DNA from: Nocardioides ungokensis
Lineage (GTDB): Bacteria; Actinomycetota; Actinomycetes; Propionibacteriales; Nocardioidaceae
Direction: 5' to 3'
Assembly: GCF_013466985.1 (NCBI RefSeq)
Contig: NZ_CP059164.1
Location: 3,667,001 to 3,731,000, forward strand
DNA: 64,000 bases
The notes under the pieces are model-generated. The model made no database searches. It worked only from the letters and a program-made list of their open reading frames with translations, and was not told the origin of the DNA. The translations under genes and the position numbers were made by a program. Below, piece after piece: positions 47,650-59,047 of the stretch (position 1 is the stretch's first letter; each line of letters starts with the position of its first letter).

Positions 47650-49050
47650 TCAGCCGACCGTGCCGGCGCCGGCACCCGCAGCGACGGTCTCCCGGGAGGG
47701 CGGGATGTTCTGGTTGTGGCGGAACACGTTGGTCGGGTCCCACACGTCCTTGATGGCCTGCAGCCGGGCGAACTTCTCCGGCCCGAAGGCCGCCTCCACC
47801 CGGCCCAGCCCCTCCTCGCCGATGAAGTTGAGGTAGGCGTTGCCGGTCGTCCAGGGCTTCATCGCCGCGGCCAGGTCGCGGATGAAGGCGATGTTGCGCT
47901 GGTCCTCGGCGTGGTCGGGCGGCCACATTCCGAGGTAGTGCAGGTTGTACGGCGCCTGCCGCTGGCCGAACGCGGTCTCGTCCTCACCCACCCGCGAGAC
48001 CGCGCCACCACCCTGGAGCAGGATGATCTGGGTCAGCGGCGACGGGGCCGGCTGCGCCTGCGCCACGAGCCGGTCGACGGCCTCGTCGGGCAGCTCGGCC
48101 AGGAAGTCGCCGCTCCAGTAGTTGTGCATGCCCGCCGGGTTGGGCTCGTCGATCAGCTGTTGTACCGCCGTGTAGGGCATCGGCTGCACGAGGTCGACCG
48201 CCGGCGGGCCGAAGTCCCGCAGCGGCGCCAGGAAGCGCTGGCCCTCGTCGATGTCACCGGCCCAGCAGACGATGACACCCGCGGCGGGCTGCCCTCGGGC
48301 CGGCTCGGGGACGAACTCGGCCGGCGGCGCCGTGATCAGCGCGACGCCCGACCCCAGGGCGTCGGGGGCGTCCTGCACCAGGTCGCGCCAGAACTTGATC
48401 AGATCACGCGTGAGGAAGCCGGGGTAGAGCAGCATCCCGCCCAGCACCAGCGGTCCCACCTCGTGGAGGCCGAAGGTGAACTCGGTGACGACCCCGAAGT
48501 TGCCGCCACCGCCCCGCAGGGCCCAGAACAGGTCGGGGTTCTCCTCCGCCGAGGCGGTCACGATCCGCCCGTCGGCGGTGACCACCTGCATCGACACCAG
48601 GCTGTCGCAGGTCAGCCCGCAGCAGCGCTCGAGCCAGCCGCTGCCCGAGCCCAGGGTCAGCCCGGCGACGCCGGTGGTGGTGACGCGGCCGCCGGTGACA
48701 GCGAGGCCGAACTCCTGGGTGGCCGCGTCGACCGGCCCCCAGGTCGCCCCGCCACCGACCCTCGCGAGCCGCTCGTCGGGCCGCACCTCGATCCCGTCCA
48801 GGGCGCGCAGGTCCAGGCAGACGCCCCCGTCGACGACGGCCGAGCCGGTGACGCCGTGGCCGCCGCCGTACACCGAGAGCGGCGAGCCTGCCTCGACGGC
48901 CCAGCGCACGGCCGCCGCCACCTCGTCGGCGTTCGATGGCCTCAGGATCCGCTCCGGCCTGCGGTCGATCATCCCGTTGAAGACGCGGCGGGTCTCGTCG
49001 TAGCCGTGGTCTCCGGGCCGGATGGTCAAGCCGTCGTACTGCTGGGTCAT
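47650..49050 (-). CDS. FAD-binding oxidoreductase (berberine bridge enzyme-like)
   Basis: 466 aa FAD-linked oxidase. The FAD_binding_4 domain spans the first ~210 residues: LRPSNADEVAAAVRWAVEAG, SVYGGGHGVTGSAV with the histidine that usually binds FAD covalently, GGATWGPVDAAT and TTGVAGLTLGSGSGWLERCC. The second covalent cysteine of bicovalent members is not in its usual place. The C-terminal BBE motif NAYLNFIGEEG and DPTNVFRHNQNIPP completes it. Start ATG 49050 with AGGAG upstream. Substrate unknown. The open frame continues far upstream but only as a shadow of the next genes. Confidence 0.9.
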   Translation of the reverse strand: MTQQYDGLTIRPGDHGYDETRRVFNGMIDRRPERILRPSNADEVAAAVRWAVEAGSPLSVYGGGHGVTGSAVVDGGVCLDLRALDGIEVRPDERLARVGGGATWGPVDAATQEFGLAVTGGRVTTTGVAGLTLGSGSGWLERCCGLTCDSLVSMQVVTADGRIVTASAEENPDLFWALRGGGGNFGVVTEFTFGLHEVGPLVLGGMLLYPGFLTRDLIKFWRDLVQDAPDALGSGVALITAPPAEFVPEPARGQPAAGVIVCWAGDIDEGQRFLAPLRDFGPPAVDLVQPMPYTAVQQLIDEPNPAGMHNYWSGDFLAELPDEAVDRLVAQAQPAPSPLTQIILLQGGGAVSRVGEDETAFGQRQAPYNLHYLGMWPPDHAEDQRNIAFIRDLAAAMKPWTTGNAYLNFIGEEGLGRVEAAFGPEKFARLQAIKDVWDPTNVFRHNQNIPPSRETVAAGAGAGTVG

Positions 49051-49200
49051 CGGGGTGCTCCTGTTTCTCCCCCGCGTGGCCTCCCCCCATTGGAGTCCTC
49101 GGCCCGCCGGAGCGCCATCGCCCGTTCTGGGGACGTCCGTGGTCGCGGGTCGTGCTGATTTCGGTTTGCCCCGCCCGGCCGGGGTTGGCAGGGTTCGGCC

Positions 49201-50289
49201 ATGGCTCAGGCACCCACCCTCACCGACGGCACCGTGACCATCCGCGCCCATCGGGCCGACGACGCGCAGGGCGCCTACGAGCAGAGCCAGGACCCGCTCT
49301 CGCAGCGGTGGACCACGGTGCCGGTGCCGTACGCGATGGAGCACGCCCACGCCTTCGTCGGAGAGTTCATGCCGAAGGGCTGGACCGACGACTCGGAGTG
49401 GGGCTTCGCGGTCGAGGTGGACGGCAGGTACGCCGGCACCATCTCGCTGCGCAACGAGGGCAGCGGCCGCGCCGAGATCGCCTTCGGCTCCCACCCGTGG
49501 GTGCGCGGCACCGGCGCGATCGAGCGGGCGCTGCGGCTGATGCTGGAGTGGGGGTTCGCCGAGCAGGGCCTGCAGACCGTGGTCTGGTATGCCAACCGCG
49601 GCAACTGGGCCTCGCGGAAGCTGGCCTGGCGGCTGGGCTTCTCCTTCGACGGCACCCTGCGCTCCTGGCTGCCCCACCGCGGCGAGCTGCTGGACGGCTG
49701 GGTCGGCATCCTGCTGCATGACGACCCACGCGAGCCGCGCACGACCTGGCTGGCGAACCCGGTCGTGGAGGGGGACGGCGTCCGGCTGCGCCCCTTCACC
49801 GAGGCCGACGTGCCCCGGGTGGTCGAGGGCATCGGCGACGCCGGCACGCAGTACTGGCTGGCGTTCATGCCGCGGGACCCGGGCGAGGCCGAGGGGCGCG
49901 CCTACCTCGAGACGGTCCAGGAGCGGCTCGCGACGAACCACACGATCACGTGGGCCTTCTGCGCGAGCGACGACGACCGGCTGCTCGGCGTGGTGGGGCT
50001 CTACCGGATGGACGTCGAGCCCGAGGTCGGCTACTGGGCGCACCCCGAGGCGCGGGGCCAGGGCCTGACGACGCGGGCGGCGGGCCTCGCCATCCGGTAC
50101 GCGTTCGAGACACTGGGCCTCGAGCGGCTCGCGGCGTACGCCTCCGCGCCGCACGCGGCCTCGCGGCGGGTCCTCGAGGCCAACGGGATGCGGCCCACCG
50201 GGATCCAGCGGAACGCCGCCCGCACGGGCGCGGGCGAGGTCGTCGACCTCGCGGGCTACGACCTGCTGGCCACCGACGTACGCACGTGA
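49201..50289 (+). CDS. Tandem GNAT acetyltransferase (RimJ/RimL-like)
   Basis: 362 aa made of two fused GNAT domains. Domain 1 (~1-170): VTIRAHRADDAQGAYEQSQD, AEIAFGSHPWVRGTGAIERA, WYANRGNWASRKLAWRLGFS. Domain 2 (~180-355): VRLRPFTEADVPRVVEGIGD, VGYWAHPEARGQGLTTRAAG with the acetyl-CoA loop RGQGLT, YASAPHAASRRVLEANGMR. Only the second has a clear RxxGxG/A-type loop; the first keeps the variant RGTGAI. Tail overlaps the opposing MFS gene by 34 bases. Target protein or small molecule unknown. Confidence 0.9.
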   Translation: MAQAPTLTDGTVTIRAHRADDAQGAYEQSQDPLSQRWTTVPVPYAMEHAHAFVGEFMPKGWTDDSEWGFAVEVDGRYAGTISLRNEGSGRAEIAFGSHPWVRGTGAIERALRLMLEWGFAEQGLQTVVWYANRGNWASRKLAWRLGFSFDGTLRSWLPHRGELLDGWVGILLHDDPREPRTTWLANPVVEGDGVRLRPFTEADVPRVVEGIGDAGTQYWLAFMPRDPGEAEGRAYLETVQERLATNHTITWAFCASDDDRLLGVVGLYRMDVEPEVGYWAHPEARGQGLTTRAAGLAIRYAFETLGLERLAAYASAPHAASRRVLEANGMRPTGIQRNAARTGAGEVVDLAGYDLLATDVRT

Positions 50290-51470
50290 ACGGCCGCGGA
50301 GGCCAGGATCACGAGCAGGCCGCCGACGGACAGGGCGACCCCGACCAGCGCCGGGGCGCGGTAGCCGTGGCCCGCTGCGATCACCAGGCCGCCGAGCCAG
50401 GCGCCGAGCGCGTTGGCGACGTTGAGTGAGGCGTGGTTCATCGCCGCGCCGAGGGTCTGCGCGTCGCCGGCGACGTCCATGAGGCGCAGCTGGAGGTTCA
50501 CGACCAGCACGGAGCCGAGCACCGTGATCAGGAAGACCGGCAGCAGGGACCACCAGCCGTGGGGCGCGAGCGCCCAGAACAGCAGCAGCACCCCGCCCAT
50601 GCCCACCGACCCGATCAGCAGCGCGCGGTAGATCGACCAGTCGGCCAGCTCGCCGGCGACCCAGGTGCCGGCGACCATGCCGAGCCCGAAGACGAACAGG
50701 GCGACCGGGACGGACGACTCGGAGAGCCCACCCACCTCGGTCAGCGTCGGCGAGATGTAGCTGTAGACCGCGAACATGCCGCCGAAGCCGATCGCCCCGG
50801 CGAGCAGCGTCAGCCACACCTGCGGCTTGGAGAACGCCTTGAGCTCGCGGCGGCCGGTCGCCTCCGGGTCGCCCGGGCAGGACGGCACGTAGGCCACGAC
50901 CATCGCGACGGTCAGCAGCGCGAGGGCGGCGACCGCCCAGTAGGCCGAGCGCCAGCCGAGGTGCTGGCCCAGCCAGGTCGCCGCCGGCACGCCGACCACG
51001 TTGGCGACCGACAGGCCGAGCATCACCATCGCGACGGCGCGCCCCTTGCGGCCGGTGGGCGCCATGCTGGCGGCGACCAGCGAGGCCACGCCGAAGTAGG
51101 CGCCGTGCGGCAGGCCCGCGAGGAAGCGGGCGGCGAACAGCAGGTGGTAGTCGGTGGCCAGGGCGCTCGCGGCGTTGAACACGGCGTACGCCAGCATCAG
51201 CGCCACCAGCAGTCCGCGCCGGGGCCACTTGGCGCCGAAGAACGCCAGCACCGGGGCGCCGACGACGACGCCGAGCGCGTAGGCGGAGATGACGTGGCCG
51301 GCGACCGGGATCGAGGTGTCGACCCCGTCGGCGATCTGCGGCAGCAGCCCCATCGTCACGAACTCCGTCGTACCGATGGCGAAGCCGCCCATCGCGAGGG
51401 CGAGGACGGCGAGGACGAAGTGGCCGGTGCGGGTGCCGGTCTCGATGGGGGCGGGTGCGGTCGTCGTCAT
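50256..51470 (-). CDS. MFS exporter, AraJ/arabinose-efflux type
   Basis: 404 aa with twelve predicted helices. Drug:H+ antiporter-1 features: AMGGFAIGTTEFVTMGLLPQ, HVISAYALGVVVGAPVLAFF, the loop AKWPRRGLLVALML, HGAYFGVASLVAASMAP and MNHASLNVANALGAWLGGLV. Closely resembles the AraJ/YdhP/Cmr-like exporters. Start ATG 51470 (MTTTAPAP); ATG 51542 would add 24 residues. Exported compound unknown. Confidence 0.9.
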   Translation of the reverse strand: MTTTAPAPIETGTRTGHFVLAVLALAMGGFAIGTTEFVTMGLLPQIADGVDTSIPVAGHVISAYALGVVVGAPVLAFFGAKWPRRGLLVALMLAYAVFNAASALATDYHLLFAARFLAGLPHGAYFGVASLVAASMAPTGRKGRAVAMVMLGLSVANVVGVPAATWLGQHLGWRSAYWAVAALALLTVAMVVAYVPSCPGDPEATGRRELKAFSKPQVWLTLLAGAIGFGGMFAVYSYISPTLTEVGGLSESSVPVALFVFGLGMVAGTWVAGELADWSIYRALLIGSVGMGGVLLLFWALAPHGWWSLLPVFLITVLGSVLVVNLQLRLMDVAGDAQTLGAAMNHASLNVANALGAWLGGLVIAAGHGYRAPALVGVALSVGGLLVILASAAVHVRTSVASRS

Positions 51471-51592
51471 GACGGAAGGTGAGTCTTCCCGGTCGGGTGC
51501 GGAGGGGCGGCTGACGGCGTACGCAGCACTCACAGTCTCCAACCGCGGCCCCTGCGGCGCCTATTCCACGCTCGTGGACGCAACGACCACAA

Positions 51593-51681
51593 CCCGCCGA
51601 GTCGGCGCAGGTTGACCACCACATGGCGCCGAGCCGGCGCTGATGCCCCCTTTCGGGGTACAACAGCGCCGACTCGGCGGG
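51593..51681. repeat. Palindromic repeat element, copy A
   Basis: Outer arms of 16 bases (CCCGCCGAGTCGGCGC at 51593-51608, exact complement at 51666-51681) enclose 57 bases holding two smaller hairpins (GCGCCG-AGC-CGGCGC and CCCC-CTTTC-GGGG). The RNA would form a branched structure. A 23-base stretch at 51594-51616 is identical to 59930-59952 in copy B. It starts four bases beyond the icd stop, so it may end icd transcription. Confidence 0.75.
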
Positions 51682-51685
51682 TGGA

Positions 51686-53895
<2,210 letters not shown>

Positions 53896-53929
53896 GGGGT
53901 TCGGCGACTCCTGAGACGAGGGAAACATT

Positions 53930-53943
53930 TCTTGACGTCAAGA
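53930..53943. promoter_or_regulatory. Perfect 14-base palindrome upstream of icd
   Basis: TCTTGACGTCAAGA is identical on both strands and lies 35 bases upstream of the icd start, in the gap before the divergent aquaporin gene. TTGACG within it also fits a -35 box and TATCTT next to it fits a -10 (minus strand). A dimeric regulator operator is likely; I cannot name the regulator. Confidence 0.5.
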
Positions 53944-54084
53944 TACCTGACGGGTACGACCCACTCAGCGTGGCATCCGCCCGCCGCGGGAGCAACGAAG
54001 GTCTCAGGAGCCGAGGCAGCGCCGGGACTAGACTGCGGATCGACCCCGACGGACGGGGCCTCGCGCACGAGGAGGCAGTCGGAG

Positions 54085-55072
54085 ATGGCAGAGACGACCA
54101 CCACCGCCCAGAAGCTGTCCGCGGAGGTCATCGGAACCTTCGTGCTGGTGTTCTTCGGTTGCGGAGCCGCCGTGATCAGCGGTGGCAACTACGTCGCCAC
54201 CGGCTTCGCATTCGGGTTCACCGTGCTGGTCATGATCTATGCGTTCGGCAGGATCTCGGGCGGCCACTTCAACCCCGCGGTCTCGGTCGGCGCCGCGCTC
54301 GGCGGCCGGATGGCCTGGAGCCAGGTGTTGATCTACGTGGCCGCGCAGCTGGCCGGCGCGCTGCTCGCGGGCTTCACGCTCTTCGTCCTGCTGCACGGCT
54401 TCCCCGGCTACACGTCCACGGGGCACATGGGGCAGAACTCGTACGGCGACGCCGTCGGCGCGAGCGGCTTCGCCTGGTGGGCGGCGTTCCTGCTCGAGCT
54501 GCTCATGACCACCGTCTTCGTGTGGGTGATCCTGGCCGTCACGGATGCCCGCAACGAGCACCCGGCGCTGGCGCCGCTGGCGATCGGCCTCGCGCTCACG
54601 ATGATCCACTTCGCCTCGATCGGAGCCACCGGGACGTCGGTGAACCCGGCCCGCTCGATCGGGGTCGGCGTCTTCGCCGGCACCGACGCGGTCATCCAGC
54701 TCTGGCTGTTCATCCTGGCGCCGCTCATCGGCGGCGCGGTCGCCGGCGCGTCCTACACCGCACTCTTCGGCATGGGCAGCGAGCCGGTGCCGGGCTCCGG
54801 CTTCACCTTCTCGCGGCGCCCGCCGCCGTGCCGGGCTACGGCGCCCCCGACCAGTACCAGCAGGAGTGGAACCAGGAGAACCCCGCCGTGCAGGCGCAGG
54901 CCCAGGTCGCGCAGGAGCAGGCCCAGCAGGCGCACCAGGCTCAGCAGGCAGAGCAGGCGGGGGCCTGGGGCACCGAGCCGATCATCGAGAACGGCTGGCA
55001 GTGGGACCCCAGAGCCAGCAGTGGATCCCGGCCCAGCAGCAGCAGCCGCCGACAGGCGGCGGCCACGCGTAG
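54085..55072 (+). CDS. Aquaporin (MIP family) with Gln-rich C-terminal tail, two frameshifts
   Basis: About 330 aa. Six-helix channel domain with both NPA loops, GGHFNPAVSVG and TSVNPARSIG (with the selectivity arginine), as in AqpZ. The C-terminal ~80 residues are an unusual soluble tail rich in Gln/Ala (QEWNQENPAVQAQAQVAQEQ), ending WQWDPQSQQWIPAQQQQP. Two indels, near 54825 and 55008, break the tail frame. Start ATG 54085 with GGAGG upstream; TAGACT at 54029-54034 is a possible -10. Probably a water channel; the tail may bind a partner. Confidence 0.87.
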
Positions 55073-55210
55073 CGGAGCGTTGCTCCCTTCGGCCTTCAGG
55101 CTGCTGGGGGGTTGCGGTCTTCTTGGCAGCTACGCGGGGGACGCCCGTCGGGGTTGAGGTTGCTTCCCGGGCTGCGGGTCGGCGGTCCTTGGGCAACCAT
55201 CGGGAATGTC

Positions 55211-55226
55211 TCGAACATGTGATCGA
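55211..55226 (+). promoter_or_regulatory. LexA (SOS) box upstream of DUF222 copy 3
   Basis: TCGAACATGTGATCGA matches the actinobacterial SOS consensus TCGAAC-N4-GTTCGA at 11 of 12 defined positions. It is 75 bases upstream of the proposed ATG at 55301. M. tuberculosis 13E12 genes are known LexA targets, so SOS control is a reasonable reading. Confidence 0.65.
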
Positions 55227-55300
55227 TTCGTTATCTTCGCCGGTGGATAACCGCAGGTCAGCGCCTCCTGACTGTCGGTGGCCTCTGGTTGAGTTGGGTC

Positions 55301-56630
55301 ATGGAGCAGCCCACCGGTACGCCGACCACCCCCGCCGGGGTGCTCGCTGCTGCCAACACGCTGGTGGCTGATCTGGACGAGACGATGTGGGTGGCCAGGA
55401 CCTCGGAGGAGCTGGTCGAGGCGGTGGTGGTGGCCGAGCGGCTCCGCGCCCACCTCGCCGCCCTCGAGCCGGGGTGCTGGCGAGGTGCACGCCCGCGGGG
55501 TCGCCAAGGGTGAGTTGGCGTGGGGGTCGACCGCGGAGTGGTTCACCCACCTGGCCGGCACCCACCGCGGCACCGGCCACCAGACCATCCGCCAGGCCGA
55601 GGTGCTCGTGCATGAGCGGTCCGCGACGCAGCCGCGATGGTCGCCGGCCGGGTCTCACCCGAGCAGGCGGCGGTGATCGTGGACGCGGTCGACCGACTCC
55701 CACCGATGCCCAGGTGCGGGCGGACGGGGAGGCGTTCCTCCTCGATGCCGCGTCCCGCCTGAACGCGACCGACCTGGCCAAGGCCGCCGGCACCTGGTCG
55801 AGGTCGCCGACCCCGACGCGCCGAACGCAAGACCGAAAGGAGCTGGACCGGCAGGACCGGGCCGCCCACCACGGTCGGTTCCTGGCATCGTCGAGGACGG
55901 CGCCGGCGGCATCCGGCTCCGCGGCCGCGGCACCGTCGAGGACGCCGCCGCGATCAAGGCCGCCCTCCCCCGCTCACCAAGCCCCAGCCCGCGGTCGACC
56001 CGACCACGGGTGAGGAGAACGTGGACCCCCGCGACCACGGCGCCCGGCTCTGGGACGCGCTGGTCGAGACCTGCCGGCACGCCCTGACCACCGACCTGCC
56101 ACCCGACTGCCACGGCGCCAGGCCCCGGATCGCGGTCACCACCAGCCTCGAGGCCCTCCAGGAACAGATCGACTGGGCCACCCTCGGCACCGACTTCCCA
56201 CCAACGGCACAGCGGTCACCGACGACGGGCTGGAGCTCACCCCCGCGACTATTCGGCGGATGGCCTGCGACGCCGACCTCATCCCCATCGCCCTCGGCAC
56301 CCAGGGCGAGGTTCTCGACGTCGGCCGCACCAGCCGACTGGTCACCCCCGCGATCTGGCGGGCCCTGGTCTGCCGCGACCGGCACTGCGCGTTCCCCGGC
56401 TGCACCAGACCCCCGGTGATGGGCCACGCCCACCACATCGTCCCCTGGGCCGACCACGGCGCCACAAGTCTCGAGAACCTGGTGCTGCTCTGCGGCCACC
56501 ACCACCGCACCATCCACCACCCCCCTGGCAGGTCCGCCTCAACCCAGGAGACGGCAGGCCCGAGTTCCTCCCACCCCCAAGACCCGGAGCCCCACCACCC
56601 ACCTGGATCCGCACCCGAAGGCGTGAGTGA
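55301..56630 (+). pseudogene. DUF222-HNH endonuclease (13E12 repeat family), copy 3, several frameshifts
   Basis: Reconstructed from frames: MEQPTGTPTTPAGVLAAANT, EELVEAVVVAERLRAHLAAL, AKGELAWGSTAEWFTHLAGT, GRVSPEQAAVIVDAVDRL, AFLLDAASRLNATDLAKAAG, ATIRRMACDADLIPIALGT-type region, then a textbook HNH: RDRHCAFPGCTRPPVMGHAH, HIVPWADHGATSLENLVLLC, GHHHRTIHHPPWQVRL. At least five indels; the intact-looking HNH core (Cys pair, HH, N, HH) suggests the gene is real and sequence errors caused most breaks. A 14-base leader match (55268-55281) is shared with copy 1. Converges on the lipoprotein gene. Confidence 0.8.
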
Positions 56631-56652
56631 CCCGGCCACCCCAATGAGCGCC

Positions 56653-57418
56653 TCAGCCCCGGGTCAACCCCACCAGCTGCACGCTCAGGTTCCCTCCACC
56701 GATGGTCTCCGCATAGACCAGCCCCACCCGGGCGCGTAGTACTTGCGCTGCTCCAGGGCGGGCTCGAGCGCCGAGGTGTCCTCGGTCTCCACCAGGTCCT
56801 CGTAGTCGTCGAGCGGGACGCTGCGCTGCTCGGTGATGGAGAGGACCTCGGACTGGTCCTCGGCCACCCCGGGCGCGTGCTCCTGGAGGTAGCCGTCGCC
56901 GACCCGCGGGTGCGCGGCCATCATCAGGCCGGCCTCCGCGCCGTGCACCCCTGCCTCCCACGAGCCGGTGGTGTCACGCCGGCCGTGGTGGTGGGCCGTG
57001 ACATCGGCGCCGAACTTCCAGACATTGCCCGCGACGTCCTGGGCGTACCAGTCGAAGGTCTCCGAGACGACCTTGCCGTTGTCGCCGGCGATCACGTCGC
57101 GCACCACGGTGGTGGTCACGCCCTGCACGACCTTGGTGCGGTCGGTGACGGACACGACCTCGGTGCGGTCGCCCCCGTCGCCGGTGGTCCGGTAGGTCCA
57201 CGTCGTGCCCGGCTCCAGCGGGAACCAGCGGTTGTCGACGCCGTCGACGAAGTCGCGCGGGTCGGCCGAGGGGGTGGGGATCTGCAGCTCGTCCACCCCC
57301 GACGGCGGAACGGTGGGCGGCCGCCGGCACAGGAGGTGGTTGTCGGGGACACCGCGGCAAGGACGGCCAAGGCCGCGAGCACGCGGCGTACCTTCGGGCC
57401 GGTCCCCCTTCCAGTCAT
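56653..57418 (-). CDS. Predicted secreted lipoprotein, two frameshifts
   Basis: About 255 aa. [20 protein letters not shown] then Cys looks like a lipoprotein signal, though the lipobox (TTSC) is weak. The mature part [79 protein letters not shown] and [11 protein letters not shown] then [12 protein letters not shown] matches a common bacterial family of unknown function that I recognise only by its pattern. Breaks lie near 57320 and 56745. Start ATG 57418. Divergent from mdh. Confidence 0.72.
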
Positions 57419-57553
57419 GGCCACAGCATGGCGTACGGGTGGTGTCCGAGCGCGTGGACCTCCGTCGTCGCACGCGTGGCCACGCTGCTAGCGTCGGCCA
57501 GAGATTCAACCCGTCTGCCCGGACCCGGGCACGCCGTCCGACAAGGAGTCCAC

Positions 57554-58543
57554 GTGAGCTCTACTCCCCTCAAGGTGGCCGTCACCGGTGCCGCCGGCCA
57601 GATCGGCTACAGCCTTCTCTTCCGCCTCGCCAGCGGCGCACTGCTCGGCGCGGACCGCCCCATCGAGCTGCGGCTGCTGGAGATCACCCCGGCGCTGAAG
57701 GCCCTCGAGGGTGTCGTCATGGAGCTCGACGACTGCGCGTTCCCGACCCTGGCCGGCGTCGAGATCGGCGACGACGCCAACACCATCTTCGACGGCGCCA
57801 ACCTGGCCCTGCTCGTCGGCGCCCGCCCGCGCACCAAGGGCATGGAGCGTGGCGACCTGCTCTCCGCCAACGGCGCGATCTTCACCGCCCAGGGCAAGGC
57901 GCTCAACGAGGTGGCCGCCGACGACATCCGCATCGGCGTGACCGGCAACCCGGCCAACACCAACGCGCTGATCGCGATGACCAACGCGCCCGACATCCCG
58001 CAGGAGCGCTTCTCCGCGCTCACGCGCCTCGACCACAACCGCGCGATCTCCCAGCTCGCGGCCAAGACCGGCGCGGCGGTGACCGACATCAAGCGGATGA
58101 CCATCTGGGGCAACCACTCCGCGACGCAGTACCCCGACGTCTTCCACGCCGAGGTGGGTGGCCGCAACGCCGCCGAGGTCGTGGGCGACCAGGCCTGGAT
58201 CGAGAACGACTTCATCCCGACCGTCGCCAAGCGCGGCGCCGCGATCATCGAGGCGCGGGGCTCTTCCTCCGCCGCCTCCGCTGCGTCGGCCACCATCGAC
58301 GCCGCCCGCGACTGGCTTCTCGGCTCCCCCGACGACAACTGGGTGTCGATGGCCGTGGCCTCGGACGGGTCCTACGGCGTGCCCGAGGGCATCATCTCCT
58401 CGTTCCCGGTGACCACCAAGGACGGCAACTGGGAGATCGTCCAGGGCCTCGAGATCGACGACTTCTCGCGCGGCAAGATCGACGCGTCTGTCGCCGAGCT
58501 CGAGGAGGAGCGCGCCGCCGTCAAGGAGCTCGGCCTGATCTGA
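57554..58543 (+). CDS. mdh: Malate dehydrogenase
   Basis: 329 aa NAD-dependent enzyme oxidising malate to oxaloacetate in the TCA cycle. [20 protein letters not shown] is the nucleotide loop; [51 protein letters not shown] (catalytic Asp) and [17 protein letters not shown] (catalytic His) follow. Start GTG 57554 has AAGGAG seven bases upstream. TAGCGT at 57488-57493 is a possible -10. A strong terminator hairpin follows. Confidence 0.96.
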   Translation: MSSTPLKVAVTGAAGQIGYSLLFRLASGALLGADRPIELRLLEITPALKALEGVVMELDDCAFPTLAGVEIGDDANTIFDGANLALLVGARPRTKGMERGDLLSANGAIFTAQGKALNEVAADDIRIGVTGNPANTNALIAMTNAPDIPQERFSALTRLDHNRAISQLAAKTGAAVTDIKRMTIWGNHSATQYPDVFHAEVGGRNAAEVVGDQAWIENDFIPTVAKRGAAIIEARGSSSAASAASATIDAARDWLLGSPDDNWVSMAVASDGSYGVPEGIISSFPVTTKDGNWEIVQGLEIDDFSRGKIDASVAELEEERAAVKELGLI

Positions 58544-58564
58544 GCCCGATCCGGCCCTGACATA

Positions 58565-58605
58565 CAGAACGCCGGCCCGTCGCACGTCGACGGGCCGGCG
58601 TTCTG
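58565..58605 (+). terminator. Intrinsic terminator after mdh
   Basis: Perfect 18-bp stem (CAGAACGCCGGCCCGTCG with its complement) and a 5-base loop, starting 22 bases after the mdh stop and ending 14 bases before the end of the opposing DUF3017 gene. It may act in both directions. Confidence 0.88.
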
Positions 58606-58618
58606 CTGCGCGGGAGAC

Positions 58619-59047
58619 TTAGACCGGCTGGTTGGGGATCGTGCTGGCCAGGAAGATCAGGAGGACGCCGACGCCGGCGAGCATGAGGCAGTCGACGAGA
58701 CGGTGGCGTACGGCGAGCATCCCGGCGTCACGGGCGGGCAGGATCAACCGCGCCGCGGCCGCCAGGATCAACCCACCGGCGATCCAGCGGATGCCCGGGC
58801 GCCAGTCCCCCGTCGAGACGATCCCGATGCCGACCGCCGTCGCCGCGAGCACGACGAGGTAGAAGATGCCCCCGATCGTGGACGGGTAGCGACGGCCCTT
58901 CGGCTCGTCGGCGCCGTCGACGCCATCGACGTCGTCATCGACGCCGTCAACGCCGTCATCAACGCCATGGACGCCGTCGACGTCATGGGTGCCATCGGCG
59001 TCGTCCGGCGGCAGGGCGGGGTCGGTCACGGCGCGCTCGACCGTCAA
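58619..59047 (-). CDS. DUF3017 membrane protein with Asp/Val/Gly repeat tail
   Basis: 142 aa. The first ~50 residues are an acidic low-complexity stretch built from DGV/VDG units ([19 protein letters not shown]). Two to three helices follow ([56 protein letters not shown]). DUF3017 proteins sit next to folD in many actinobacteria, as here; the ATG overlaps the folD stop by 4 bases. Function unknown. The repeat DNA (about 58915-58990) is prone to length change. Confidence 0.82.
   Translation of the reverse strand: MTVERAVTDPALPPDDADGTHDVDGVHGVDDGVDGVDDDVDGVDGADEPKGRRYPSTIGGIFYLVVLAATAVGIGIVSTGDWRPGIRWIAGGLILAAAARLILPARDAGMLAVRHRLVDCLMLAGVGVLLIFLASTIPNQPV

Noticed and set aside
47650..51663. 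A 1337-codon open frame on the minus strand
   Set aside because: Only 47650-49050 encodes a recognisable protein (flavin oxidase); the upstream part is antisense to the GNAT gene and a shadow of the MFS gene.
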